NCBI GenBank assembly: GCA_964626565.1
Contig: CAZVFX010000005.1
Span: forward strand, 1-64,000
Reading direction: 5' to 3'
Source of the DNA: CAZVFX01 sp964626565
GTDB lineage: Bacteria > Myxococcota_A > UBA9042 > CAIXZC01
Length of the DNA stretch: 64,000 bases
The notes under the pieces were generated by a model. It was not told where the DNA came from. It worked only from the letters and a program-made list of their open reading frames with translations, and made no database searches. Below, one piece after another: positions 53,054 to 61,944 of this stretch (position 1 is its first letter; each line of letters starts with the position of its first letter). A program made the position numbers and the translations under genes.

Positions 53054-54016
53054 CTATAGGTTCAGAGAAAGAGCCAGGCCGGCCAGGGAGCGAAACTCGG
53101 AGACCACCTCGTCTCCGGTTACCGGCAGCCCGGAGGACCGGTATGAAGCGTCGGCGAAGAAGCTCACCGGCTGGTCGTTGACGGCCAGGATGATCAGTTC
53201 GTAGCGGGCCCGGGCCCCGGCGGATGTACCCCACCCTCTAAGGTCGGACCAGGTGGGTGCGGCTTCCAGTTCCACGTCAAACAGGTGGAAACCGTTGGAG
53301 GTTTCGTGGTGAAAGGCGAGGGAGGTGGCGGTAAACGGCGCCAGCAGATGCTCCGTGGTATCCCCGTTCGGACGGTCGGCCACCTGGATATCGTAGTCAA
53401 AGCCGACTCCCAGGTGGAGGGAGCTTGCCAGCTTGGGGGTCCTCCACAGTGCAAAGATGACTTTTGCATCCACCACCTGAACGTCCAGCGCGGACCGCTC
53501 GGCGTCAGGTATGTTCACGCCGCCGGCCTCGATGGAGAACCCGAAGTTGAATGGCATGAACACTTTGCGCGGGGTGGCGGTGGGTAGCGAGATATAGGGG
53601 GAGTCCAGGTAGCGCACGTACCGGCCGGACAGCAGCATAGCCGACATGACGGGCCAGCCGGTTTCCGTGTTGGAACCGGCGATGGTGTGAACTTCGAACA
53701 GCCGGTGCCACCTCTTCCAGCAATCTTCACCTCCTCCTTCGCAGCCGCCGCGAAAACGAATCGAAAGACCCAACTCGGCGTCGTGTGCAAAGGACTCGAA
53801 GGACGCGGAGCGAACCGCCCAAGCCGATTCAAAGGGCATACGGTTGCCCGGGTCGAACCTGGTCCTGAACCGCCTGCCCGGGCCGTCCACCACATAGCTG
53901 CCCTGTTGCACCAGGCCGGCGGGGGCTGCTGGCTCTTTGGCGACGGCAGGGCTAACCGCCAGCGCCGCGAACAGCAATACTGCCGGAGCAGCCCCGATGT
54001 TGGTGTAGAAAAACAT
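53054..54016 (-). CDS. Outer-membrane beta-barrel protein, paralogue A
   Basis: A 320-aa exported protein: leader MFFYTNIGAAPAVLLFAALA, cleavage near AVA-KE, then aromatic-rich strands. Residues near the C-terminus (YELIILAVNDQPVSFFADAS) match the next gene upstream (YEWVLIAVNDQPVSLYLEGA), so the two are paralogues. The protein has a Cys pair in CEGGGEDCWKRW. The final strand ends LALSLNL rather than in an aromatic residue. Gene order and a 6-nt gap to paralogue B indicate one operon. No family name is offered. Confidence 0.72.
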   Translation of the reverse strand: MFFYTNIGAAPAVLLFAALAVSPAVAKEPAAPAGLVQQGSYVVDGPGRRFRTRFDPGNRMPFESAWAVRSASFESFAHDAELGLSIRFRGGCEGGGEDCWKRWHRLFEVHTIAGSNTETGWPVMSAMLLSGRYVRYLDSPYISLPTATPRKVFMPFNFGFSIEAGGVNIPDAERSALDVQVVDAKVIFALWRTPKLASSLHLGVGFDYDIQVADRPNGDTTEHLLAPFTATSLAFHHETSNGFHLFDVELEAAPTWSDLRGWGTSAGARARYELIILAVNDQPVSFFADASYRSSGLPVTGDEVVSEFRSLAGLALSLNL

Positions 54017-54022
54017 CTCGCC

Positions 54023-55030
54023 CTACCTTCCGTCGCGGTCTGCGACCGGCTTCAAAGGTGGCGCCCAGAACGAGAATCTGAGGCCCGCCATACCCCTGAA
54101 CTCCACCTCAGAAGGAACATCCGGCAGGTCGTCGCGGTAGTTGGCAGCCCCTTCCAGGTAGAGGGAGACCGGCTGGTCGTTCACCGCGATGAGCACCCAC
54201 TCATACCACAAGGCCCCTTTGCCCATGTAGTACAGCGTACTCATGTCATCGGTATACGCCCGGGCCCATCCGCCGGCATGCAGGCCGATATGATGCAGCC
54301 CGCGCTTATCCAGCACAAATTCGCCATCCAGGGCAGCCACCGGATAGACTGAGAAACGGGCGTCCTCGTCCTCCTTGCCGGACACCAGTTCTCCCAGCGC
54401 AGGACCGATGGAGACCCTCAGGTAGTTGGCCAGATTGGAATTGTGCCACAACTCCCACGAAACGTAGAGGGCCATGTTCTCAATGTCCGTGTACGTGTCG
54501 GAGCGCATGGGATGGTAGTTGACTTTGAGCAGCCTCATCCCCCAGCCCAGATCGATGTCCAGGTCATGACGCCGCGGCTTGCCGAAAAAGGTCGTGATCC
54601 ACAGGGCCGGTTTTTCCCGGTCAACGCCCAGGTCGTAACCGAACATCAGGATGTCGAAATCCATGGGTTCAAGGGACAACTGGCCTTCGATGGCCCGGAA
54701 CCGATATCGCTTGCGCCGCCAGTCGTTAAAGACGTGACCGCGAAAACCGAAATCGAACCCCACGCGTTCATAGTCGCGCCCATCGAGGTCAAAGACCGGG
54801 GCCCATCGTGACCCCAGGTAGAAGCGGCGGCGCAGGTCGAACGAAACCTGAAACAGCCGGCAGTTGTCATCCCTCGCAAATCCGGTAGGCGCGGACGAGC
54901 ATTTTTTACCCGTCGCGGCCGCGGGTGCATGTGTTTCGCCGGTTTGAGCCCGCGTTTCGGCAGAACCAAGAAACAGCAGCAGTACGCCCACCGCCAGCGC
55001 GGCGAGTCCAGACAATCGATGAGTCTTCAT
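54023..55030 (-). CDS. Outer-membrane beta-barrel protein, paralogue B
   Basis: A 335-aa exported protein (MKTHRLSGLAALAVGVLLLF, cleavage near TRA-QT) with strand-rich sequence (FDLRRRFYLGSRWAPVFDLD, FRAIEGQLSLEPMDFDILMF) and a terminal FRGMAGLRFSFW segment. The AVNDQPVS motif and the overall C-terminal layout are shared with the gene that follows, so the pair arose by duplication. ATG at 55030 is chosen because GGAGGG precedes it and the leader starts there; a longer frame starts at 55090. The function is unknown. Confidence 0.72.
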   Translation of the reverse strand: MKTHRLSGLAALAVGVLLLFLGSAETRAQTGETHAPAAATGKKCSSAPTGFARDDNCRLFQVSFDLRRRFYLGSRWAPVFDLDGRDYERVGFDFGFRGHVFNDWRRKRYRFRAIEGQLSLEPMDFDILMFGYDLGVDREKPALWITTFFGKPRRHDLDIDLGWGMRLLKVNYHPMRSDTYTDIENMALYVSWELWHNSNLANYLRVSIGPALGELVSGKEDEDARFSVYPVAALDGEFVLDKRGLHHIGLHAGGWARAYTDDMSTLYYMGKGALWYEWVLIAVNDQPVSLYLEGAANYRDDLPDVPSEVEFRGMAGLRFSFWAPPLKPVADRDGR

Positions 55031-55171
55031 GACAGCCCTCCTTCCAGGGACAATGGAGCCGTTGGACGAACGCCATGACGCACTATTCAACGCGACGCGT
55101 TATCAAAGGACAGCGGTCAGCAACGGCCAACCGGCAGGCTGAGGTTTCAACTGAGAGCTGAGAGCCAGATC

Positions 55172-56554
55172 CTATTTCGCGGCGGTTTCTTTCCGGATTT
55201 CTTTAGCGGCTTCGGCCGCGGCTACGTGGGAGAAGTAGGCCTGCATGGCCTTCTTGGCAACTGGGGTGCCTTTGACTTTCCACTTGGGACCGTTGACCAC
55301 CAGGGAAGCCACTGCTATCTGCGGATTGTCGGCGGGGGCGAAGCCCACGAACCAGGAGTAGTACTTGCGTGAGTCGCCGTCCTTCCGCGACAGGGAGCCG
55401 GTCTTGCCCGCTATTTTCACCCCGTCGAGACTGCCGTTGCGGCGGCGGAAATACTTGGACGCGGTGCCTACCGAGGTGGTGGTGATCATCATTTCCGTGA
55501 GTTTGTCTGCCGTATCGGAGGAGACCGCGCGCTGGAACACTTCCGGGCGACTCTCATACAGCACCTCCCCTTCAGGCGCGATCACTCTCTTGACCACTTT
55601 CGGACGCATCATCACACCATCGTTGGCCACGGCCGCGGCCAGAAGAGCGCCGTGCATCGGGGAGAGATTAGAGTGGTAGAATCCGGCAGCCATACGAGCG
55701 AATTCGAGTCGCTCTTCAGGCACGTCAATCTTGCTCAACTCGATGGGCCACAAGAACGGGATCACCCGGTTGAAACCAAAGCTCTCTGCGCGCTTGCGCA
55801 TTTCTCCCCGGGAGAGTTCCTTGTCCGCCAGCCTTGCAAAAACTACGTTCGTCGATTTCCCCATCGCCTCCGCGAAGCTCACGCACGCGGTGTCTCTCTC
55901 GGGATCCCGCTTGAGAAGCCTGGAGGAGATGCTTGATCTGCCACCGTGATAACACAGCTGCTTCTGGGGCCTCACCTTCTTGCCTTCCATGAGGGCGGCG
56001 GCGGTGACGATCTTGAAGACGGAAGCTGCGGGGCCTTCAGCTTGCAACGCCCGATGAGGCACAATCTCGCCGTCGGAATAGCCGGCCAGCGCCAGCACTT
56101 CACCGGTACGGGGGTCGATGGCCACAAAAGCGGCTTCCAGCGGGTCGTAGGATTTGAACAGCTTCTCGGCCGCGGATTGCACCGCAGGAATGACGGAGAA
56201 CTCGATGCTGTCGCCACCTTCCATCTGAACCGTGGCGGTGCGGGAGTCCTTGACGAAGGATTCAGACATCAACTTGAAGCTGGCGTCGAGAAATTCCCTC
56301 GGTTCCCCGAACTGCCGGGCGATGCCCGACTCCGCCTGCTGCTCGCCAACTTCCCCGGGTGCGGCTTTGCTTTCCGCTAAAGGCGCCAGTCTGGCCGCCC
56401 GAGGTGCGGACGGTACGATCTCCTTTCCTTCCGCGCTGTTTTCCCGCTCGGTAAAGAGCGAAGAGAGGATCACGCCGATGCTAAGCCCCACTAGCGCGGC
56501 CAGGCGTACCTTCCTCGGATCCAGGAATGAAATGAACTTGTGCAGCAGTTGCAT
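55172..56554 (-). CDS. Penicillin-binding transpeptidase, short form
   Basis: A 460-aa DD-transpeptidase that cross-links peptidoglycan. One membrane anchor at ~16-34 (VRLAALVGLSIGVILSSLF) and a ~90-residue linker precede the catalytic domain, with S178-V-F-K (SxxK nucleophile), S234-T-N (SxN) and K384-T-G (KTG). The usual class B N-terminal dimerisation domain is largely absent. It resembles the transpeptidase half of PBP2/FtsI; EAAFVAIDPRTGEVLALAGY is the family's start. ATG at 56554 has GAGGG upstream. Sensitivity to beta-lactams would be expected from the active-site motifs. Confidence 0.93.
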   Translation of the reverse strand: MQLLHKFISFLDPRKVRLAALVGLSIGVILSSLFTERENSAEGKEIVPSAPRAARLAPLAESKAAPGEVGEQQAESGIARQFGEPREFLDASFKLMSESFVKDSRTATVQMEGGDSIEFSVIPAVQSAAEKLFKSYDPLEAAFVAIDPRTGEVLALAGYSDGEIVPHRALQAEGPAASVFKIVTAAALMEGKKVRPQKQLCYHGGRSSISSRLLKRDPERDTACVSFAEAMGKSTNVVFARLADKELSRGEMRKRAESFGFNRVIPFLWPIELSKIDVPEERLEFARMAAGFYHSNLSPMHGALLAAAVANDGVMMRPKVVKRVIAPEGEVLYESRPEVFQRAVSSDTADKLTEMMITTTSVGTASKYFRRRNGSLDGVKIAGKTGSLSRKDGDSRKYYSWFVGFAPADNPQIAVASLVVNGPKWKVKGTPVAKKAMQAYFSHVAAAEAAKEIRKETAAK

Positions 56555-56663
56555 GAGTATCCCTCGCTTATCGTCGACAACGATTTTAGCACCGGCCGGA
56601 AAGGGCGCAAAAAAGCCGCCAATTCATCGGATCTCGATGGGAGAGAGCTAACTCTTGTCAGCT

Positions 56664-56703
56664 AATTGAGAATTGATAATTGAAGATTGATAATTGAAAA
56701 TTG
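56664..56703. repeat. AT-rich tandem repeat AATTGA
   Basis: A run built from AATTGA/ATTGAT units (two near-copies of GATAATTGAA within 40 bp) in otherwise GC-rich DNA, between the transpeptidase gene start and the radical SAM gene end. Similar AT-rich dispersed tracts occur between genes in many genomes; no function is known to me. Confidence 0.7.
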
Positions 56704-56707
56704 CCTC

Positions 56708-58147
56708 TCACAACAGGTCGGTGAGGCTGCGGAGGCCCAGCTCGGCCAGGTGGCGGTAGCCGGTCTTCATGTAGCGGCGGACGACATCAAAGTAGGAGGC
56801 ATAGAAGAAGAGGTCTGGCAAAGGCCCCGCTGGTACGAAGCTGGCTGCGACGGCCAGGCGCTCGCCTGCCGGAGAGCGCATGCCTGCCAGTGCGTACTTC
56901 TGAAGCCGGGCGATACGTCTGGCTTCCTTCTCGGCCAGAGGGCTTTCGTGGTAGTGCATCTCCCTTCCCACCGGCGTGGCGGCCCGGTCGCCTAGCTGGG
57001 TACCGGGATACGGTTGAAAGATGGTGTACCGCGCGAGCCGGGCCCCGATACTTCGATTGAGCCTCAAGGTCTCCCGGGCCTGCCCCAGCGTCTCACCCGG
57101 CAACGCCAACATATTGTAGGTTAAGAAATTCACTCCGTGAGCGTTGAGCAATCTCCCCGCTTCCTCTATCTGGGCGTTGGACACCCGCTTGTTGAGCAGG
57201 GCAGAGCGAAGCTCCTCATTGCCGGTTTCCACTCCGAACGCAACACACCAGGCGCCGGTGTCCTTGAGCAGGCGCACCAACTCTTCGTCGGCCAGATCGC
57301 CGGCCATACCGTTGAGATTGTACGGGGTCCCCACCTTGCGACGCCACAGGGTGAGCAGCTTCTCCAGCCAGGGTCGATTGAAAGTGAGCAGGTCGTCTTC
57401 GAAGCTTGCCAGCTTCATGCCCCAGCGGTTCTTCACCGCCAGCGCTTCATCGATGATCGATTCGGGCGAGCGCAGGCGCACGAAGCGCCCTTTGCCGCGA
57501 TAGGTGTCTTTGAGCTTGTGATTGAAGCAAAAAGCGCAGTCGTGAGGGCAGCCGCGGCTCACCATGAACTGGCGGTATGGACTCGCCCGGAAGAAGCGAT
57601 AGCGGGCATAGAGCAGTTCACGGTCGGGAAAGGGCAGCAAGTCGAGATCTTCAGTCAGCGGCGAGAGGGGGCCGAAGGAGATTGGGGAGTGCGGAAGGAG
57701 TCTGTCATCCTGAGCAACGCCGAAGGATCCCCCGCCCTCAAACACCAGGTTCGGCACCGTTTCCGGCGCGGCGCCGGCCGCGAGCATTCTCAAGGCGGCG
57801 GGCAGCTCGCGGTCGCACTCGCCGCGGAAGGCATAATCCACCTCTTCAGCCAGCGCCAACTCGGGAAAATAGGTGACATGGGGACCGCCGAAAACGGTCT
57901 TTGTCTCAGGCCACCGAGCTTTCACCAGGCGCGCCATCTCCAGCGCTTTTTCGTGATAGCCGGTGGTTACGGAGAATGCCAGATAATCGGGTTTGAATTC
58001 GCGTACGTAACGCTGAAGGCGCGCGCGATTCCTCGTCAGGACCCAACCGACCCGCCAGCCGTCCTGTTGAAGATGGGGGACAAGAGACATAATCCCGAAC
58101 TTCTCCACCCACAGCCCATCAACGAAGAGTATGGAAGGAGTCTTCAC
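56708..58147 (-). CDS. B12-binding-type radical SAM protein
   Basis: A 479-aa enzyme. Residues ~5-125 form a cobalamin-binding-like Rossmann domain (SILFVDGLWVEKFGIMSLVP, KTVFGGPHVTYFPELAL) without the DxHxxG motif, so cobalamin, if bound, would be base-off without His. The radical SAM domain starts at ~190 with C200, C204 and C207 (CPHDCAFC). Members of this class methylate carbon or phosphorus or rearrange rings. GTG at 58147 overlaps the stop of the CMP-kinase gene (GTGA), so expression is coupled. Residues 142-148 (FGVAQDD) come from a dispersed DNA repeat inserted in frame between the two domains. Confidence 0.9.
   Translation of the reverse strand: MKTPSILFVDGLWVEKFGIMSLVPHLQQDGWRVGWVLTRNRARLQRYVREFKPDYLAFSVTTGYHEKALEMARLVKARWPETKTVFGGPHVTYFPELALAEEVDYAFRGECDRELPAALRMLAAGAAPETVPNLVFEGGGSFGVAQDDRLLPHSPISFGPLSPLTEDLDLLPFPDRELLYARYRFFRASPYRQFMVSRGCPHDCAFCFNHKLKDTYRGKGRFVRLRSPESIIDEALAVKNRWGMKLASFEDDLLTFNRPWLEKLLTLWRRKVGTPYNLNGMAGDLADEELVRLLKDTGAWCVAFGVETGNEELRSALLNKRVSNAQIEEAGRLLNAHGVNFLTYNMLALPGETLGQARETLRLNRSIGARLARYTIFQPYPGTQLGDRAATPVGREMHYHESPLAEKEARRIARLQKYALAGMRSPAGERLAVAASFVPAGPLPDLFFYASYFDVVRRYMKTGYRHLAELGLRSLTDLL
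57701..57735. repeat. Dispersed repeat inserted in frame in a coding region
   Basis: GTCATCCTGAGC, four to six variable bases, then GAAGGATCC: this is the core of a short repeat common between genes of many environmental bacteria. Here it lies inside the radical SAM gene and is translated as FGVAQDDR in the interdomain linker. Confidence 0.6.
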
Positions 58148-58683
58148 GTGAGCCGTTGGAGAATGGCCTCGATGATCTGCCGGGGAGACAAAGACCCGGA
58201 ATCGATAATCAGATCATACATGCTGGTATCGTAGAGGTCGAGACCGTATATCTCGAGATATCGATCCCTCTCGTCGTCTTCCCGTTCACGGCTGAGCCGC
58301 GTCGCCTCGGGCAGGCTCACCTGTTCCCTGCCTGCGACTCTGGCCACCCGTACATCAAGGGGAGCCTCGAGCCAGATGGTCAGGGCCTCAAGCCCTTCCC
58401 TGGTCACCATTTGCCCGGCCAGCCGCCCTTCCAGGACGATGCCCCCTTTGGCCGCCCGCACCATCTGGCGGCGGTCCAGTTCCTGGTCCACGGCCGGATT
58501 TTTCGCCGCGTACTTGCCGAAATCGTTCAGAGACATGCCGTGCTCTTCGGCCATTTCCCGGAAAATCTTGCCGGTATTGACGTATTCCAGGCCGGTTTCG
58601 CCCACCAGCAGATGCGCGGCAGTGGTAGTGCCTGAGCCGGGCAGCCCCGAGATGGTTACCAGGGGGGAAGAAGAACCCTTCAT
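58144..58683 (-). CDS. cmk: CMP kinase, archaeal-type
   Basis: A 179-aa P-loop kinase that phosphorylates CMP/dCMP. The Walker A is GLPGSGTT (13-20), followed by the family's EYVNTGKIFREMA, the (R/K)xxDxxxD-like NPAVDQELDRRQ and EGRLAG. The short length and sequence fit the archaeal/Firmicute-type Cmk (AAA_33-like) rather than the longer E. coli type. The start at 58683 overlaps the stop of the HD-domain gene in TGATG, and the stop overlaps the radical SAM start in GTGA, making a three-gene coupled operon. Confidence 0.85.
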   Translation of the reverse strand: MKGSSSPLVTISGLPGSGTTTAAHLLVGETGLEYVNTGKIFREMAEEHGMSLNDFGKYAAKNPAVDQELDRRQMVRAAKGGIVLEGRLAGQMVTREGLEALTIWLEAPLDVRVARVAGREQVSLPEATRLSREREDDERDRYLEIYGLDLYDTSMYDLIIDSGSLSPRQIIEAILQRLT

Positions 58684-59270
58684 CAGTCGTTCTCCAGCAA
58701 GCGCTTGAGCCTGGGGCCCGGCTCTTCGGCCTCCAGTACATGGGAAGCCCACATATCTGCGAAGTGAAGCAGGAGCGTCAACGGCTGTTCTTTGTTCTTC
58801 ACGGAGAGGTTATCGGCTACATACTGCCCGTCGTGGTAGCAGATGGCCTGAGCTTCTTCGTCGGTAAGCTTGAGGCCCCCGGCGCACAGGTAGAGACTTC
58901 TGACTCCTTGCCCCATGGCCACCAGTTTCCGGTTGATGCGGTAGCTGACCTGGCCGTTTTGTTTCTCCTCTATGTAGAACGGCTGCCCGGGCCCGCCCAC
59001 TTTGCCTACGTCGTGGAACAGGCCGGCGACGACGCACGATTCGTCGCTTATGTTGTTCCGACCGAGAGTCTCCTTCATCCGCAACAGGGTGCGGGTGGTG
59101 ATGATGCTATGAGCGATGAGCCCGCCCCGCACATTGAGGTGGTGGGCGGCAGAAGCGGGGCAGGTGAGCCAGTTGGTTTCTTTTTCGAGGAAACGCAAGA
59201 AGCCCTCCGCCTCTGCCCCGCGCTCAGGGATGAGGTCGAGAAGTCCGTCGTAGTGGTGGGCCAGCTTCAT
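58683..59270 (-). CDS. HD-domain phosphohydrolase
   Basis: A 195-aa protein with the HD fold, a metal-dependent phosphohydrolase. Metal ligands are visible as H54 (GGLIAHSI), H86-D87 (LFHDVGK) and probably D172 (FADMWASH). The region between has CYHDGQYVADNLSVKNKEQP, as in HD proteins related to YpgQ/metal-dependent nucleotidases. ATG at 59270 has GGAGA upstream. Coupling to CMP kinase suggests a nucleotide substrate (inference from context). Confidence 0.88.
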   Translation of the reverse strand: MKLAHHYDGLLDLIPERGAEAEGFLRFLEKETNWLTCPASAAHHLNVRGGLIAHSIITTRTLLRMKETLGRNNISDESCVVAGLFHDVGKVGGPGQPFYIEEKQNGQVSYRINRKLVAMGQGVRSLYLCAGGLKLTDEEAQAICYHDGQYVADNLSVKNKEQPLTLLLHFADMWASHVLEAEEPGPRLKRLLEND

Positions 59271-59294
59271 GAGTTCTCCTGTGGTGAGCGGGTG

Positions 59295-61082
59295 CTATTT
59301 AAGACCTTTGATGAATAGGGTATAGGGCCAATCGCAGTTGCCTTTGTTGGACCAGTTTTCCACCTTGATATAGTAGGTATCATCATCCGGGCTGTTGAAA
59401 TTCTCCTGCCAGTCAATCTTCTCATCGCCTCCGCCCACAACGATGTTGGCAGAAGTTGCGGTCCCCGAGGAACATGCACTGTAGCCCTTGTACAGGATAA
59501 CGTCGCCGTCTATGCCGACGGGCTGGTTGGTGAGCTCGATAATGACGTGCTCGGGCAGACCCCAGTTTATGTCGTCCGCACCTTTGAAGCAGAAATAGTC
59601 GGCCGGGTCGCTGCCGCCCTTAGCCGAGTCGAAGGTGGGGTACACGGTGGTTTCCGGGTCTTCCCCGTCCGGTCCGGTTCCGTAAAGCATGTAGCACGTG
59701 TCGCAGCTATCGTTGTTCTCATATTCGTCCGGGTCGCCGTCGTCTCCCATACCGTTGCAGTTCTGATCGATGTTATCGCCGCAGATTTCGTTTTCGGGAT
59801 AGACTGCACCGAGGCACGAGCCCCAGTTGTTCCACATACAGGAGGCGTTGCAGCTTCTCTGCTGCTCGCCTTGTTTGCAGTTGCCCTGGGACGAAGAGGG
59901 TCCGCAAGCCTGCTCCTGGCTCTGTCCGGGGGTGCATTCGCCACCGGCCTGGCAACTGCCGTAGTTGCCCCAAGCGCAGCCAGGAGAACAGGTGCGCTCT
60001 TTCACGCCGCAGAAGTCGCAGGACTCGCTTTGCTTCTCGCCGGGTGCGCAGACGCCTTCACCCTGGCAGGAACCCCAGTCTCCCCACTGGCAGTCCATAG
60101 TGCAGCTTTTAGTCGCGGTGCCGCAGTTGCCGCACTCCTTGGTCTGGGTCTCGCCGGCTGAACAGCCCGCACCTTCCACGCAGTCACCCCACGGCGCCCA
60201 ATAGCAGTCATCGCCGCAGAACTTCTCCTGGAGGCCGCAGTTGCCGCACTCCATCTCTTCCTTCTCGCCCGGGAGGCATACTCCTCCCTGGCCGCAAGGG
60301 GTCCAGTCACCCCAGAGGCACGCGGCGTCACAGGTCCGGGTCTGCTCCCCGCAGGCAGTACCGCAAGGCTGGGTCTCTACCTCCCCCGCCGGGCACATAC
60401 CTTCGCCGGTGCACTCGGTCCACTGCTCCCAGGAGAATGTCTCCGCACAGGCCCGGGAGCGGGTGCCGCAGCTTCCGCACGGTTCCTCTTCGCTCTCCCC
60501 CGGAGTGCAGCAGTCTGACAGTGCCACACACTCTCCCCAGACGCCGCCCACACAGGTTCGTACGCCCGCGCCGCACAACTCAGTCATGCAGTCCTTGGTC
60601 AGCCCTTCGGGACAGAGGCACCCTTCGTCAATCTCCCCGTTGCAGTTGTTGTCAATACCGTCCTCGCAGATCTCCGAGGCCATGTATTCGGGAGCGTCAC
60701 AGGTGGTCCAGTAGCCCTGCTGACAGGTCTGGCTCCCTGCGTGACAGCCGTTGTAGCACCCCTTCTGTTCGCCATTGATCATACACTGGGTGCCCCAGCA
60801 AGCTCCCGCCTTGCACATCTCAGTCTGCCCGCAGCCGGCGTCGTCACAGCATTCCACTGCGTCGCAGCTGCCGCCGCAGCACCTGAGTCCGGTCGGACAT
60901 TCCGCATCGGTAGCACAACCGGCGGGCTTCTGACACACACCGTTGACGCAAAACAAGCCGCCACCACCGCAATCGCCATCCACAACGCAAGGGGAATAGT
61001 CGTCTCCTCCCTCAGTGGAGCAGGACGACATGGCCACGAATACCGGCAGTGCCACACAAATGATGATCGCCAGTCTTCGCAT
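59295..61082 (-). CDS. Cys-rich lipoprotein with TSP1-like repeats and MopE motifs
   Basis: A 595-aa lipoprotein (MRRLAIIICVALPVFVAMSSC). Residues ~30-110 are Cys-rich knots. MopE-type motif 1 (CEDGIDNNCNGEIDEGC) lies near 140; residues ~180-430 hold about seven units of C-x-W-x-x-W-x-x-C followed by PGE and CGxC (WGDWGSCQGEGVCAPGEKQS), a thrombospondin type 1-like pattern. MopE motif 2 (CGDNIDQNCNGMGDDG) lies near 440. The C-terminal ~150 residues are a beta-sandwich like bacterial pre-peptidase domains (DPADYFCFKGADDINWGL, DDDTYYIKVENWSNKG). ATG at 61082 has GGGAGGG upstream. It is probably displayed on the cell surface. Confidence 0.87.
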   Translation of the reverse strand: MRRLAIIICVALPVFVAMSSCSTEGGDDYSPCVVDGDCGGGGLFCVNGVCQKPAGCATDAECPTGLRCCGGSCDAVECCDDAGCGQTEMCKAGACWGTQCMINGEQKGCYNGCHAGSQTCQQGYWTTCDAPEYMASEICEDGIDNNCNGEIDEGCLCPEGLTKDCMTELCGAGVRTCVGGVWGECVALSDCCTPGESEEEPCGSCGTRSRACAETFSWEQWTECTGEGMCPAGEVETQPCGTACGEQTRTCDAACLWGDWTPCGQGGVCLPGEKEEMECGNCGLQEKFCGDDCYWAPWGDCVEGAGCSAGETQTKECGNCGTATKSCTMDCQWGDWGSCQGEGVCAPGEKQSESCDFCGVKERTCSPGCAWGNYGSCQAGGECTPGQSQEQACGPSSSQGNCKQGEQQRSCNASCMWNNWGSCLGAVYPENEICGDNIDQNCNGMGDDGDPDEYENNDSCDTCYMLYGTGPDGEDPETTVYPTFDSAKGGSDPADYFCFKGADDINWGLPEHVIIELTNQPVGIDGDVILYKGYSACSSGTATSANIVVGGGDEKIDWQENFNSPDDDTYYIKVENWSNKGNCDWPYTLFIKGLK

Positions 61083-61161
61083 CCTACCCTCCCTTCTATT
61101 ACGCGACCTAAAGATACTGCCAGCGGGTCACAGGGTCAACAACTTGCGGTTTTTAACACCT

Positions 61162-61944
61162 TCAACCTGAAAGTAGTTCGCGCATGTGAAGTGCGTTGGC
61201 TACGGCTTTGCCTTCGAAGTGATTGTTGAAGAAGACGAAGAGTTGATCGGACGCTTCCCGCATGCGGTTCAGGCCCGGCACCCAGGCTGCCAACTCCTCG
61301 CTGGCGTAGAGGTAGTCGTACCGCTCTTCGGGCCGGTCATGGGTCCACCATTTGGCCCGATTGCGGCCGTGGAAGCGAACGTACCCGATGGGGGAGGTGA
61401 CCACTTTCAGTTCGGGGAGCAGCCCCGGGAGGTTGGGCTCGTCGACGCAGCAAAAACCAACTCCCAGTTCTTTCAGGAACTCGAACAGGCGCTGTGACAC
61501 CCAGCGCCGATTGCGCACCTCCACCACCAACGGGTAGGATTTGAACCAGTCTGCGACCTTGCGGATGTAGTCGTAGGCTTCCTGGCCCGGCTTGAAAGAG
61601 TAGGGGAACTGGGCCAGGAGACAGCCCAGCACGCCGCGTTCGCCCATGGGCTTCATCGCCTCGACGAATTCTCTCGCCTCGGCGGGCCCGCCGGTCCTCT
61701 CATGGGTGAACAAGCCGGTGAGCTTGACCGCGAAGGTCACCTTTCCCTCGCTTCTGTCGACGAGGCTGGCCATGGTCCGCCGGGTCGGCAGGCGATAGTA
61801 CGTGTAGTTTACCTCGAGGGCATCGAAGCTGTTGCAATAATGGGTGAAAAAATCGGTCTTTTTGGTACCTTTCGGGTAGAAATGCCCAACCCAGTCCTGA
61901 TAGCTGAAACCCGAGGTGCCGATGTGGAGTGCGGCCTGGCTCAT
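61162..61944 (-). CDS. DUF72 (YecE-like) TIM-barrel protein
   Basis: A 260-aa soluble protein of the widespread DUF72 family, an uncharacterised TIM barrel. Recognisable blocks are HIGTSGFSYQDWVGHFYPKG (7-26), DALEVNYTYYRLPTRRTM, FAVKLTGLFTHERT, VVEVRNRRWV, YVRFHGRN and the C-terminal YVFFNN-like FVFFNNHFEGKA. ATG at 61944 shares four nt (ATGA) with the stop of the adenosine deaminase gene, so the two are co-translated. No reaction is assigned. Confidence 0.93.
   Translation of the reverse strand: MSQAALHIGTSGFSYQDWVGHFYPKGTKKTDFFTHYCNSFDALEVNYTYYRLPTRRTMASLVDRSEGKVTFAVKLTGLFTHERTGGPAEAREFVEAMKPMGERGVLGCLLAQFPYSFKPGQEAYDYIRKVADWFKSYPLVVEVRNRRWVSQRLFEFLKELGVGFCCVDEPNLPGLLPELKVVTSPIGYVRFHGRNRAKWWTHDRPEERYDYLYASEELAAWVPGLNRMREASDQLFVFFNNHFEGKAVANALHMRELLSG

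Noticed and set aside
51501..53234. A 577-codon minus-strand frame overlapping the permease
   Set aside because: It overlaps an obvious APC permease in another frame and its product is Arg/Gly-rich without any family signature.
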